Assembly (NCBI RefSeq): GCF_001723175.1
Contig: NC_064650.1
Coordinates: forward strand, 2,728,001 to 2,792,000
Reading direction: 5' to 3'
Source: Penicillium oxalicum
Lineage: Eukaryota; Ascomycota; Eurotiomycetes; Eurotiales; Aspergillaceae
Length of the DNA stretch: 64,000 nucleotides
Of this stretch, positions 22,201 through 34,720 are shown piece after piece. A model generated the notes under the pieces. It did not search any database and was not told where the DNA came from. It worked only from the letters and a program-made list of their open reading frames with translations. Numbering within the stretch: the first letter of the stretch is position 1; each line of letters opens with the position of its first letter. Position numbers and translations under genes: made by a program.

Positions 22201-22937
22201 TATCGACCAGCGTTTTCAACCTTAATGAAAACTAGTGCACCTCTCGACTTTAGTGTGCTTGCTGCAAGAATCCAATTGGGGCGGGGAGCTGACGGAGTGG
22301 CTGTGAACTCACCTCGGACTCTTTTTGAAGGTAGAAAGCATTCACTTTTTCGATTTCACGCTCCTATATCACCGAGCTTGATGTCAGAGGGACCACTGAG
22401 TTGCGCATTGAGGGCGATCTACATCCTCATAGGGTGGTGTTGTGTGTGTGGCAGTTTCGTGACTTACCAAGCGGAAGAAGAAGACTTCCTTGTTGGCGCG
22501 AAGGGCCGCCTGCGGATCAAGCGTGCCATCTTGGGCGATTTCTTCGGCCGTTCGCTGCGCGGGGATTGTAGGCGTAGCGCTGAGTTGCTTGATGAGCTGT
22601 CAAGAACGAAATCGATCAGCATTGAGTCCCTCCGAACGAAGATTGTCTCCTTGAAGCCCCATCTCGGAAGGAACCCAGAGCAGGGTTGACTCTTTTCCGC
22701 AGTCTCCTGTCCCATTGAACCTTTCCCGGGGGGAAATCGAAGCATCTCACACCTTTTTCAGCGCTTTGTAGTTGACGAAACTAGCCGCATATTCGGGGAT
22801 GTCAAGCTGTCGACGCTGGATTTGCTTGCCAAACTTCCTGCAAAGAAAAAAAAAGAGAGCATGAGTGCCTGAGGTTCCGGAGTCTGCCCGGCAAGCCGGC
22901 TTGCGCAGCAAGGGAGATTTCCACCGATCACTTACAT
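19236..22937 (-). CDS. SPX-ankyrin-GDPD phosphate-sensing CDK inhibitor homolog, NUC-2/PHO81 (frame broken once)
   Basis: Relays phosphate status to the cyclin-CDK that controls the phosphate-starvation transcription factor. Seven minus-strand exons: 22937-22936, 22837-22753, 22596-22468, 22363-22313, 22231-19779, 19696-19527 and 19451-19236. An intron splits the start codon, AT then G. SPX domain: KFGKQIQRRQLDIPEYAASF, then KVNAFYLQKE, SLRLKTLVDKK and the basic helix SKILKKWDK that in this family binds inositol pyrophosphates. Ankyrin repeats lie around residues 290-560 (GRIPLHYACMHGRVDMVREL and others), and a GDPD-like domain forms the C-terminal third (TRDRVPVLFPQFTINHHG, ending MKANGVLRFNDMIDM). 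One extra base near 21382-21386 breaks the frame between HSIVKG and QLACAQQ. Reading through it gives about 1034 residues, close to the usual family length. Confidence 0.9.
21382..21386 (-). other. Single-base reading-frame break inside the NUC-2 ankyrin region
   Basis: The plus-strand string AACCC (GGGTT on the coding strand) is one base too long for the frame. Upstream the frame reads NFNPLIHSIVKG; downstream the ankyrin frame resumes one base later with QLACAQQSL and stays open for more than 500 codons. No splice sites surround it. Confidence 0.8.
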
Positions 22938-24400
22938 CTTCACAGGCGCTCAGTTCTCGTTCAACTTGAGGTTGAGGAGACGCGCGCTCGAGCTTCGTGT
23001 GTGGTGAACAGGGTCGCAAGCACCCGATGTTCTTGCGTGTCACTTTTGCTGCGCAGCGAAAGCGTTGGAATAAAGTGCCGGATTGGGAGGGGAGGGGAAT
23101 GCGGTCGAGGAAAGTTTAAATCAGCGGCGGGTCGAGTGAAGGACGCTGGTGAAGACACGGGACGGTGTAGGCTTGTCCGGACCACAGATGGAAACAGAAA
23201 AGGGCCGACCCAGATCCAATGTGAGTACGGTATGAGAGATCTCGTAGTCGGACGAGAAGTCAGGAGGAGGGGAGGAAGGAGTGGAAAAGGAAGCCTTTGA
23301 AGCAGGCCGCAAGGAGAGGGGTGGGAGAGGGGACTGGACCCGCGAGACCGACAGCGACAGCAGCACGAAGATAGTGGATCAACTGGATACGCCGCGATGC
23401 GTCGGGAGTCGGAGTGGGGAATGTGGTGGTGAACTGATGATGATAGTGGAATACAGTAGTGCCCGTTCGTCGCCCTGTTTACCGCTATCGACTCGAACTT
23501 GTGTTTGTGAGGACAGAACTGCCACCTGTGCCAACGAGGAAAACAGATGAGTGATCTCAGCGACAGTCACTGCCCATGATCGTGGCAGCGAATCTTGAAT
23601 GTGCGAGTCGGTGCTGGAACTTCACACTTGAGCTCCAAGTATGTGTGTGTGTGTGTTGAAGGTAGAGAGCTACACTACTGTCTCCGCGGAGCTGGCGACC
23701 AGGACCGCCGCGTGGTGACGGAGATGAACACAGACTCGGCCAGTTGGGAAAATCAAAATCAGAACAATTTCTTGGTGCTTCGTCAATACGAAATGTCGCC
23801 GGCCTCGGGATCTCAGACCAGGCGAATTGGACCATGAGGCCTAACAAACGCCGGCCAAAGGACACCGAAACGGCGCCAGGCAGTCGTCGTAAAAGCACCC
23901 GAGCAGTAAGCAGTGAGCAGTGCACCCAGCACTGTGCCCGTGAATCCACCTGAACCACCGGGGCGGAATACAGAAATACGCAGACCAGTCAGAGTCGACC
24001 ACAATGCTGGCATGCCACGGAGGCATTCAATTACTGGATTGGGAGACGACGGCGGACACAGAGGGCCACGGGGGGAACTAGAACGAGGTTCAACTTAAAG
24101 CCGGGACCAAGACCACTCGACGATGCGCCAGTGGAGCAGACGAGGCCCTGCGGGAGCGCCAATCACTGTGGACGATCCGCCCACGTTCTGGTCCAAGGGT
24201 CCAGTGCGCGGGAGATTGTGGAGGAAGATGATGGAGGTGGGAGAGAGGGAGAGAGGAGAAAAGGAGGTGGACAATGGACCGAGTTGCCATCTACCGTTTG
24301 AGTCGTGACGGATCACGAGGGAGTCAGGTGGTCTAGTCGTGACTGTCGAGCACGCGGCGAGACACCTCCAGACGGAGGACTAGTACTACTGTCAGGTACC
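22938..24400. promoter_or_regulatory. NUC-2 leader and upstream region
   Basis: Because the NUC-2 start codon lies in a 2-nt coding piece, exon 1 is almost all 5' untranslated sequence extending upstream from 22938. The region is GC-balanced with a (GT)n run at 23641-23656 and many short frames on both strands, none convincing. I searched by eye for CACGTG, the usual phosphate-regulon core, and did not find it here. Confidence 0.4.
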
Positions 24401-27400
24401 TCACAGTTACAGCTTTTCCTGACTGGATGGTGTTGGACTCGGTTTGATCAATGATAGTTGATCATGGTACGATCGCCAGAAGCAGATCTCGCATGTGTCG
24501 ATTTTATCAGGAAAACGACCACGATGATGAACACTACATCACACAGTGACCACCCATGGAGTCCGCAAGATGTGCAGTACCAATGTCACACACCATGTAC
24601 ATGCAAGCATTCATCCCCGAAAAAAAGAAAAGAAAAAAACAGTCGACAGTTGAACGGTCCGAGCTAGTCGAGAATAGGCTTAGTGATTTGGCGGATGCAA
24701 TGAATGTTCTCTGCACTTGCGAAGGCGGGTGAACCACCAGATCAACAAAGGGCCTGAGATTCGATGATTTTTCTTGATTCTGCTTTTATCTTGCACCTTG
24801 AATCTATGTAGTAGCTTCCAGTTTGAAAAAAAAAAAAAAAAAGGAATGAGTTCTCATGAGAACCACCACAATCCTGACTATATCTCTCACCGCGAATCAC
24901 GAGTGAAAACGTGCGGTATACCTATTCATAGGACAGAGCCAGGTGGTCAACTCTGGTCCATGATGCCTAATGCGAGTCCTGTGCGAGAGCCGAGTCCGCC
25001 TCCTTGGCCCTCTCCAACTGTCGACGGACCGAGGCATTGGGACACCTTGCAACCACAACGATGGACCCTGGTGCGTTTGTGGCGTGAAGCCGTCGGTATC
25101 AGAGGACTCGACTGATGTGACTCTCCAAATATCGTCCAAGCTCAATTGGGCGTAGCTAAGCAAGACTAAGCAAGATCCGGACGGAAGAAAAAAAAAACAA
25201 CCCCCACACCACGGACTTGTTCCACTTCAGTTACTTGTCCACAAAGATGCTCTATTTCCGACATGGACATGCGAACCCACTGGACATGGTCTCTGTTGAT
25301 CCGATCGCTCGGTAATTCTGACTGGTTCTTCATTCTGACACCCGCACCGCTGTGCTGGCATTTGCCAGCTGAAGCTGCAACTGGACCATTGGGGATTGTC
25401 GCCGGTCGAAGACAGGTAGTCAACTTACTCGTTAACAAGATCCGCGCCCATCATCCTCTCTCGACCTCATGATTCAGTCGTCTCGGAGGACTGGATTGAT
25501 CCAGCCTTTGACCCCGATTCATACTAGTTCCTCGAGCAGATCGCTCTTCATTCACGAGTGATTTTCGAGTCATCCCTCCTCTCATATTTGGCCTGGGTCA
25601 CCGAAATCATGGAAATTCATCCCCAGACCTGCTTGGAGATTCTTTGCCTGTCGCTGATGCTTGTCTCGTTGCATTGCACCGACCCACACGGCCACTCGGG
25701 AATGCTATCACTCACGTCCATAGTCTGTACGTCCATACTCTTTTCATGTGTCGTATCTGGCGATGACGGAGATTCTCGTCTCGCCTACCTACCGACTGCA
25801 TAACTGTGCGGCGTTAGCGCGCATCGGTACCATCGCCAAACTTGCCTCTTTCCATTGTGAAACGCCTCGCGTACTACGCGAGGCGAAAAGATTGCCGAGA
25901 AAAAGGGGGGGGGAGAGAGAGAGAATGATCGGCCGTAGACTCACTTGACAGCACTTCTAGGTTCATGACTACCATCAGCACGCACGGCATGCATACTTGC
26001 ATTTACTGTAGCACTAGCCTATCCCGGGAATAAAAGTATGAACAGTACAAAGATTCAACAATTTGACAATGACCGACAAGCCCGATATTTGACCGTGCCA
26101 CTTTTGACGAGCGACTCCACTTTCTTCTGTCCTTAGACTCCTGACTTTCCTGTAGAGCCGTTCACAACCATTGAGCAAAGTCAAGGATGTCAAGGTCTCC
26201 CGAATTCGCAGACTCGCGGGCCAACATGGCACTGATCCCGTCTTGTGTATAGGATCTGAACACTCATCGGGACAAACTCGTGACTGCTTTCATGAATACT
26301 TGGTTCTGAATGCACACATTCCACAAGTTTCAGCTCTGTAGATCCCAGAATCTTCTTTCTATCCGTGCTTTTGGTATTTGTGAATAGTAGGCGTACTCGA
26401 CTCTAACTACTATTAACTATGTTACCCGTCGCGAGTCTCGAGGCTCCAATGCGCGGACACACCTACCAACAATTCAACCATCCACAGGTACATACATCCC
26501 ATAGACAAACCTCTGCTCCTGTCCTCGCCATCAAGCTCATATCCTTTCGTTCCCCTTGGGTATGTATATCCATCAACCACACCGGAAATACTCCATCCAA
26601 GCACTCTTTTTTTTTTCTTTTTTTTCCCCCGCCGGAGCCCACTCACCATCCGACACTCGCCCCACGAGGCGACCCTTTACCCGATGCATGACCTACAATT
26701 ACCTACACATCATCTAACTCACCGAGGTCATCACCTCCAACCACCTACTCAAACCGACATACCCACAACAAACTAAACTAGATCGGTAACTCCCCCACCC
26801 ACCGAAACAGTACCTTGACCATTTTACAGCACTCAGCAGTCCATCGGCATCACCCGACGCCTTATGCCCGATTCCTCGCGGGAGAGAATGTCACTCCTCG
26901 ACGTTGTCAAGTCTTACTGTCCAAAATTACTGCAAGTTAGTGGTCTAGCCCCCCTTTCGGATCCCTTCCCCACTCCCACCAAAGCCGCAACAGGCCGAGA
27001 CACTTTCTGAATGAATGTCGGGCCGAAAGACGAATTGAATACTTTTTCCATAATGGTAGAAGGAAAAGAGATTAATAGACGGACGGTCTTTCACCGAACT
27101 TGACTAGGAAAAAAAAAGGTGGGAAGACACGATTAAAATGAATTAGTTCGTACCCTTTACTTCACATGGCGGAAATGGAGAATGGTCTTTGGCACGCTAC
27201 TACCTGACCTTGTGCTGCTGGATGCAGCTCAGCGAGGAGGAATTACTCTTGAATGGGGATTTCTAGCCCCATGGTTTTTGTTGTGTTTTTGTAATAGAAA
27301 AAATAGATAAACAAAAATATTTTTAAGCCACTTGAGGTGATTTTCTTCGAAATATGTGTAGCTTAGGAGAACAACCTTTACACCTACAGTACTCTCCAGA

Positions 27401-29511
27401 CACCACACATTGATCCCAGACATGCAAAATTGAATGAAAAAAAAAAGAATGAAACTATCAACTCAAAAATATCCTTCTTTTACTCTAACATGTACATAAC
27501 TCACCTACATCCGATATTTACATATATCCCATCATACCAATAGCACAGCCTGTACCTACTGTACGCCCAAGCCCGGTGCCATCCAGCCCGTATAGTATAC
27601 CTAGATAGACCAGCCGATAAACAAATATACATGAATAATGTTCCTCTCTCGTCTCCACCGTTGCACCAGACAAATCCAATATCCTTCAGACGAAAATCAT
27701 CATTATAGAAGCCGGGGTACATACAAACATCAGACTAGAACTATCCAAGAAAGGCACAGAATCGAGAGCTTACGGATTGATCCGTGATTTAAACGCCTAG
27801 GTATTAGGGGGGCTCACCCGACGGAAAGTGCAAAAGTACCTGGGCAGCTGTCAGATGCATAGCCCATTCCATATTGTCCCGTTGCCCTGGCGGAAATAAG
27901 CTTTGATCGATTTACAGCTGTACTAGTAGTTTGCAGTAGACTTTGTCCACTATTCCAGAAACAGACGTCTCGGGTTTGATGTGAAATAAGAAAAAAAAGG
28001 TAAAAAAAAAGCACGAGCTCGTACTCGCCGTAATCGTAACAGTTACCCGGAGATCAAGGCTAGTACTACGAGAAAGACAGCCCAGGCACCAAGGTATACT
28101 GAGACGTTGTCAGAAGTGTACATCATATCCGTGCGGAACACAGGACTTTCGCTGCAGCGGGTATGATAATGCAGTAGATGTCCGGATTGTATAGCTATTA
28201 GGGGTTGAATCCAGAACCAGAGCGTTTTTGCATCACTCTTTGTACCGAGGTTTTCTCTACCTCGATCTATGATATAGACATGATAAGTCAGACATAGCAC
28301 TGGGGCGATACAGAGGGCAAATTGATGCCAGGGTAATGAGGTTTCCTACCTTTCACTTCAAAGGAGGAGTGATCTATGCGGGGAGAATTGGCCAAATTGT
28401 ATACCCATGTACCTGTGTACTTGGGTCTTATTCTTCGTTCAATTCCAGTGCTGGAGGTGGATGTTTGATGCCTCTTTCCATATGGCCGCCTGAGCTCTGG
28501 GCCATATGTACTGGGTGACCTTTGGAATGGGCGTGGGCATGGGTATCAGCATGTAGGTATGGATAAAGGGAACGGTATCTCGCCAAACGTACGTTGAGAC
28601 ACATATTCTTTAATACTCGACTACGCTATTAGTTTCAACCTCGAAGACTCGGGTTTCGTCAAGTCTTAGCTCTGGATAGGAAAAAAGACCAAATGCAATG
28701 GCTGCCCTTTATCAAGACTCGAGAGCTAACCTTGACCTGGGGAAATCCCCCATAAACCTACGCTAAAGACAGCCTTTTCCAGCCTTGAGAAAAGAAAAAA
28801 AGACCCAGAGATACCGATCGTATGCCAAGGACTCAAAGAATTATCAGGCATCTTCATCTGCTTTACTATATTCGAAGGCACCAAGATTGTTCGAAATGTG
28901 AAAAAATTATGACAGTACCGGTGAAAACAGGTTCCCGTCATACACCAGGCGGTGTTCCCTTCTTTCTTTTGAAGAGGAAGCAAAACCGGGGGATTAAACC
29001 AAAAGATAAGTGACAGGTCGAATCGAAGAAAGTAACAATAGGTTATTCCACCCCAAAGGGACCAAGGGGGAAAGAGCGACGAGGAATGAAAACCGGCGCG
29101 GTGCCGAGAAAAGACCAGGGGGTATGGAGAAAAGGCGTGAGAGCCATTTCCCCCTCATTTCGACAAGAGAGTGACATTGGCAGCAATTCGTGAGAAAAGA
29201 AAGACAGAACAAAGAGAGGGTATGTTGGAGGAAAATGTGCAATGAACAAAAAGGGACAAGGTACAACAACGCGCGCACAAGGTCAGCGGTAAGGAAAAGA
29301 GAGGGAGAGAAAAAAAAAAAAAAAGAAAAATCAATGCCAAGCTTTTTTGTGCAGTAGGCAATTGGAGTCACAACGTGGAGTATACAGCCATGGCGAGCGT
29401 CGAATACCTACGCTCATGGCCCGAAGAGAAGAGAAGAGAAATGAACAGAAAGAAAGAACAAAGAGGTCATTCTGGAGAAATTGATGGATATGCAGTCGCG
29501 TAGTGCCGGGT
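24401..29511. other. About 5 kb without a recognisable gene
   Basis: Stop codons are dense in all frames and the longest frames are near 110 codons with no family features. There is an A17 run at 24825-24841, a GA-rich stretch at about 25905-25925 and an AT-rich zone from about 27050 to 28050. The last kilobase is GA-rich and probably includes the 3' untranslated region of the minus-strand gene ending at 29512. Untranslated RNAs cannot be excluded; no tRNA was seen. Confidence 0.4.
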
Positions 29512-30750
29512 TTAGAAATTTTGAGCGATACCGGCATTTCCGCGAGGGTACACTCCGGGGTTCTCGATACGCGTGTTACGGCGTGCCTGGACGTCACGAA
29601 TGACGGGTTGGTAATCCTCAGCGCCGTAGGCCCCGTGGGTCGCCACATCGCCATAGTAGGGATTCTCCCCGTAGTAGCCACTCGAGGGGTGTCCTGCTGA
29701 CATATGGCTCTCCTCCGAGGCATCGGAGCGGTTGGCAGCCGAGTATGCCGATGAAGCGTTAGAGGGACCACGATGAATATCCCCGCCACGGTTGTTGGCC
29801 GCGACGGGCGCCGCACCGAGCACGCCAATTGGTTCAATCTCCCCCGATTCTGGGCGAGTCCCGTCGGAATACTGCATGGTGCCTTCGCTCGGGGTTGTGA
29901 CGTGCTGATAACCGCCGCCAGTTTCGGACATGGCCAAGCCACCCACGCCGCTGGACAGATTGGTGGAGGCCTTGCGGCCGGCGGAGGTCGTACCCCAGCC
30001 GCGGTACCCAGAGGTGGCATCATCCTTGGGAGCGACGGAGCCGGCGGCCATGACCCCCGGGAGACTGGGGTCATTGTTCGGGTTGAAACCGTACTCCTCG
30101 ACTTCTTTCCGGCGCTCTTCTTCAGCCGCCTTTTTCGCCTTGCGCTTGCGCCAGAACCATAACGCAGCAAGGACAATCAAAGCCACCGAGACAACGGGGA
30201 CAACGACGGCAACGGCGATCGTACCCCCCGATGATAAACCTTTGCCACTACTGGCATTCGATGCTGCCAGGGCTGCGCCCGAGTCCGTTGCGCTCGCGGC
30301 AGCCGAACTTGCCGAGGTCCCTGTGCTGGAGGTGAGAGAGTCGGTCTGCGTCCTCGTGATGACCACGATGGTCTGCGAGTTGTTCGCATCGGTCGAGGTC
30401 GAGGTTGAAAGCGGCGGAGAGGTGGTGCTCGGATCACTTGGGACCGTTTGCAGAGTGGTTGATGTGGAAGAGGAGGATGATGTAGAGGTCGTCGGTGGCG
30501 GCGGCGGCGCTGACGTTGTGGTCGACGTGCTGGAAGTGGACGTGGACGAAGTGGTGGAGGTTGTAGAGGACGAGGTGCTCGTTGTTGATGGGACCGGAGG
30601 AATGCTGGTGACGGGCGAGGTGGTTGCGGGTTGGGCGGGAGCCGTTGTGGTCACGGGCGCGGGGGCCGCGGTGGTCGTGGGTGATTCATTTGGTACCGGC
30701 GCAGCGGACGAGGTCGTCTCGGCCTTGATGGAGCCACCGGGAGACGACAT
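29512..30750 (-). CDS. Ser/Thr-rich single-pass membrane protein, wall-sensor-like (412 aa from this start)
   Basis: From the ATG at 30750 (MSSPGGSIKAE) the protein has about 165 Ser/Thr/Pro-rich residues, a natural target for O-mannosylation. One transmembrane segment follows at about residues 177-200 (TIAVAVVVPVVSVALIVLAA), then a basic stop-transfer patch (WFWRKRKAKK). The cytoplasmic tail of about 200 residues is Gly/Ser/Asn/Tyr-rich and ends NPGVYPRGNAGIAQNF. This is the layout of fungal wall-stress sensors of the Mid2/Mtl kind and of some adhesins. No WSC Cys-rich domain is present. No signal peptide is visible from this start. The upstream frame is open to about 30824 without an ATG, so the true N-terminus may lie in an upstream exon or behind a frame break at 30791-30795 (see findings). 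Confidence 0.7.
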   Translation of the reverse strand: MSSPGGSIKAETTSSAAPVPNESPTTTAAPAPVTTTAPAQPATTSPVTSIPPVPSTTSTSSSTTSTTSSTSTSSTSTTTSAPPPPPTTSTSSSSSTSTTLQTVPSDPSTTSPPLSTSTSTDANNSQTIVVITRTQTDSLTSSTGTSASSAAASATDSGAALAASNASSGKGLSSGGTIAVAVVVPVVSVALIVLAALWFWRKRKAKKAAEEERRKEVEEYGFNPNNDPSLPGVMAAGSVAPKDDATSGYRGWGTTSAGRKASTNLSSGVGGLAMSETGGGYQHVTTPSEGTMQYSDGTRPESGEIEPIGVLGAAPVAANNRGGDIHRGPSNASSAYSAANRSDASEESHMSAGHPSSGYYGENPYYGDVATHGAYGAEDYQPVIRDVQARRNTRIENPGVYPRGNAGIAQNF

Positions 30751-33700
30751 GATGATGGGTATCGTGGAATTGGCCACGGTGACGAGAAATGGGGGTTCCA
30801 CCGTAGACGGATTTGAAAATGGTCAGAGGATCGACGATGGTCACTCCAGCCGGGCAAAAAAGGAAGATGAAAAAGAGAGGGAAAAAAAAGACCACGACCG
30901 AAAGATGGCACGGAGAGCAGCGAGATGTGTGGCTATGTTACACCAGCAAGCGCTAAACAGACGAGGGCAGTCTGGCTTCGGCACAGCAACACATGCAAAT
31001 GAAAGGCCGATGCCAGAAAATGGAGAGGTGAAGAGTAGTTCAATTACACAAGATCCAAAACGAACGAACGGTGACGCAAGCCTGGACGCGTCCGGAGGGT
31101 CGAGAGTTCTTGAAGACTGGCCGTTGAGTATGGAAGAGGGTGAGTTGTGAGCCTCAGGGGGGGTTCCGGTAGGCTGCACCGTCGGATGAGAGAGAGAGGT
31201 CTATGGGGAGGAGGAATTGTGGAGGAAGATGATATCGCACAGACGAGTATAAAGTGTTGAGCGAGAGGCGAGAAGATTCACAGGGACCGGAACAGGGTTG
31301 CTCTCCAGTCGCCGAATCTAGTCGGGAGCCATGGGAGAGGATGGAGAGAGCGTCGCAACGAGAGTCGAGCAGACCAGCGAAGACGAGAGGAGAACGGGTG
31401 TGGAGCCATTTTGGGCAGTCCGACTTGGCAGACGCATGACGGGTAATGAGTGATACAGTATCTCCACTGGTATGCAGTGTGTTTTGGTCCGTCCAGGCAC
31501 AAGAATGTTTCCCACCATTAGACGACCTCAGGACCGGGACTCAGGGGAATCCCCGGGGGGTAATGTATGGTAAAGATAAAACTCTGGTGAGTGGGATGTA
31601 ATCCGCTTTCACACCCACCGTCGCACTGAAATTGTAAGCATTTAACCCCAAGTCGTCGATCGTGGTATTAATCGAGGCTGCGTGCATCCAAGAACGGCCG
31701 CGTATCGATTCTTTGCAGCATTCTTGCTCCAGCCTTATCGTGGTCAGGTGTCATGTTGACTAGTCCAGTAGTCAACGTGACACCTCTGCAATGGACCATA
31801 GTTCAATCAGAGTATGACTGCACTACAGTAGCCCTTGAGCCTCACACGATTCATCACGCAATCTCATCTTAGAATCAAAACAAACATAACCCCCCTCTCT
31901 CCTCTACATCCCCCTCATGAGACCCTCACTGTTTGCCGGGGTGGACTTTCATCCCTAGCTGCGGTCCATCAAGCCAGGCGACATGCCCTTGCAGTTCTAT
32001 CTTCCCGCAAAACGTTCATTCACCCAACTCTCGGATCCCAGCGAACGATTGCATTGTGTCCATAGCCTACAATGCGCGTGGTACCTGTTGACCCAAAAAA
32101 AAAAGAGAGAAAACCCTGTCCCGGAAGAAGAATGCGTATTGTACCACCAGGGGACATGGGATTCGTTCCGTGGATACAACGATACATTTGGGCAGTGACC
32201 TGTCCACCCGTCCACGGCTTACACGAGACCCATCAAAGTTGAACAAGGCACCGAGGCAGTCAAGACCATGGATCTCCGATCTTTCGATCTTTGAATTTTT
32301 GGGAACTGGAGATGAAGAGGTGCACACTGAGTACAGTAGTAACCTGATGCAGTAATCCTGTCCGATTGTACCAATGCGGTTGATCAATCTTCTCATCGCG
32401 ATCACTGTGTCTTTCGGAGATAAGCCGCCATGGGTTCTTAGAGAATATTCCAATCAGATGGACGATTCGATGCCGTTCTCGAGGGTTTCTTTCTTCTTTT
32501 TCTTTTTTTGTTCTTTCTAAATGCCATTGTGCAAACTCGCAGGACCTGACTTGATCGGTGCTACAGTATCACAATTCGACGCTCCACCGGAGTATTCCTG
32601 AAGGGTCAAGTCCTCCCTACTCCATAATGACGCGATGACTCGTGCATAACTATCCACCACATGATCATAAATTTCCTACTATGCTAGCATTAAGAGAGAG
32701 AAGAAAAAAAATTGGACAGAAACAGTCTGATCCTGGGGAGCAATCAGCGGGCTTTCTCTCCCCGCCAACCCGACAGCTTTCCCACTGCACTCCATGATGC
32801 ACGGCGTGTTCAGTTGCCACTGGCAAATGGAACCTTTGCGCTCCACGGAACAAATCAAAGTGGACTCCTTCAAGAACCTGTCACCAAAATTAACCGACCT
32901 CTCTCATGGCACATCCTATGGGTCTGTTCCATGGATCCGCCAAAGACAAAGGCAAAGAGCAGAGAATGAAAAAAGAAAAATGAATAGAGAAAATAAAAAA
33001 GGGACGGTAAGTAGTGTTCGATCTTTTGATCAAACTTTGATTTTTCGAAAGTCATCCACGATCACGATCGCGCTTGAGCCGTATTCAACAGCACACCAAT
33101 GAGTATGCATACTGCATACTCATAGTACTGTACGATAGCTCAATGATTAACATGATTGTACTCCAGAGTCTGTTCGCTCCACATACTGAATAATTGACCG
33201 AAAACATTCTTCTTGTCGACGATGTCATACCCTCAGCTCTGTGGTAAACCGTGGAACCCTCGGTCCTCACCGGTCTCAGCGATGATTGTCCAAGTCCGAA
33301 CATTCGATTCCATTTCCAGAAGCACGGCCAGGGGACACTGACAGAGTGACAGTGACATTGTCGATTTACATACACAACCGGAAGTTTCTTTTCCTCCGAT
33401 GCACAGAGTGGGTGGCCTCACCCTCACCCTCACCCTGAATCTCCAGGCATCAACATGATTGATCCGACCGTATTTTCTTGAGGGAAAAACAAGTTTCACT
33501 TATTCGTGAAAAAAAGTGTGGATAGGTACATTTGCTATTTTGTAAATCGGTCGGCTTGAAGAGCGGAGCCAGGGAAAATCCAAAAAAAAAAGGCAGAGAG
33601 GCAGAGGGAGAGAGTACTACACCTGGACGGGAGAACCGAGAGCGCCCGGATATGCTCAAACCATATACGGAAGAGAAAATCATCACCGTCAATCATAAAG

Positions 33701-34182
33701 TATCTCGTATACATCACTGGGGGACCTATCAGGTGCTACAGACATAAAGTTTGGCATTTTGTGTCCAGTCTAGGACTGGCACACTGATATGCTCAAACAT
33801 GGATAGTTGGGATAGCATTTTCTCCAGACTTGAATATCATCACTATCCCGACCTGTTCACACACTTTACACTGTCGAGAGTCCAAAAAACATCATGACTC
33901 CCAGGAAGACTTGCAGATTCCTAGGTGAAAAGCCTAGGGTCTTCCCAGTGTAGGCAATCAAGAGTCAGAGTTGTTAGTCCCTCACCCATGCCTTCTCAGT
34001 CATACTTCTCCGTAATCTCCAGCAGCCGAATCACTATACAATCTCATGCTTTCATAAACCTACTCTTCTATAGCACGCCTACGACCCAGTTCTCTCCTTC
34101 GGCTGAGGCCTATTCAGGAATTAGCCCTGACAGGAAACCCGTAATTCGAGTCTAGTAGACTGTAATTTCTCCTGTGTGCTAG
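30751..34182. other. Upstream region of the Ser/Thr-rich gene and gene-poor spacer
   Basis: It begins with the probable leader of the minus-strand gene. The rest holds a 40-nt hairpin (31746-31785), a degenerate CACCCT hexamer run near 33417-33440, several A-rich runs and only short frames. I see no supported gene. Confidence 0.4.
31746..31785. repeat. Near-perfect inverted repeat, 17-bp arms, 6-nt loop
   Basis: Arms 31746-31762 and 31769-31785 are reverse complements except at one position, which would be a G-U type pair on one RNA strand. The loop is GTCCAG. It lies in non-coding DNA more than 900 nt upstream of the Ser/Thr-rich gene. Confidence 0.85.
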
Positions 34183-34345
34183 GAGATTCACTCAGTGGTA
34201 ACAATTCGTGATTGACCTACTTAGGCTCGCGCCTCTGGCACGTCCTACAAGAACCTCAACAGGATCCAGCCCGCAGTAAGGCTTTGCAGAGCAACGGGAC
34301 GACTGAGAGATACTCTTGGGATTTGCAGTTGGAACTAGGCAAGCA
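34183..34345. repeat. Diverged direct repeat, copy A
   Basis: About 160 bp resembling copy B at 34721-34895. Shared landmarks in order are GTGGTAACA, GTGA.TGA, CTGGCA.GT.CT.CAAGA and GAGATACTCTTGG. Many differences are C/T or G/A transitions. The alignment was made by eye. Confidence 0.55.
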
Positions 34346-34720
34346 TAACCCGTGGGACGGTCCAACTCACCGTGGCCAGTCGGCACCGCGTAGCAGGCCC
34401 CTTGACACCTTGTTGTTGCGGCCCCCTCCGGATTTCTCTTTTAAGTATATTCATACCCGCCATCTGCAGAGCAGATCTGAACTTTGGCGGATGTTGCCGC
34501 AGCCAAAGGTTTACGGACGCAGAATCCATTCGTGATAAGCCCTGACGGACCCGTGATGAGTTGGGCCTTTTCACCGATGGGAAAAACTGGATGGAAAAAA
34601 AACTCTTTTACTATTGTGTGTCGACTATTTTGCGGTCAAACCACATGTCGCTCTTTGATTCCTACTTTTGGTGCTTCCGGCCTCACGGTTCACATTCGAA
34701 TCAAACCCGCTTTTCAAACC

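Noticed and set aside
29930..31150. 406-codon plus-strand frame rich in Val/Glu
   Set aside because: It is the complement of the Ser/Thr repeats of the minus-strand membrane protein; the Val/Glu bias is exactly what the complement of Thr/Ser codons gives.
33417..33440. CACCCT hexamer run as an interstitial telomere tract
   Set aside because: Only about three units and not the fungal TTAGGG complement, so it is treated as a simple repeat.
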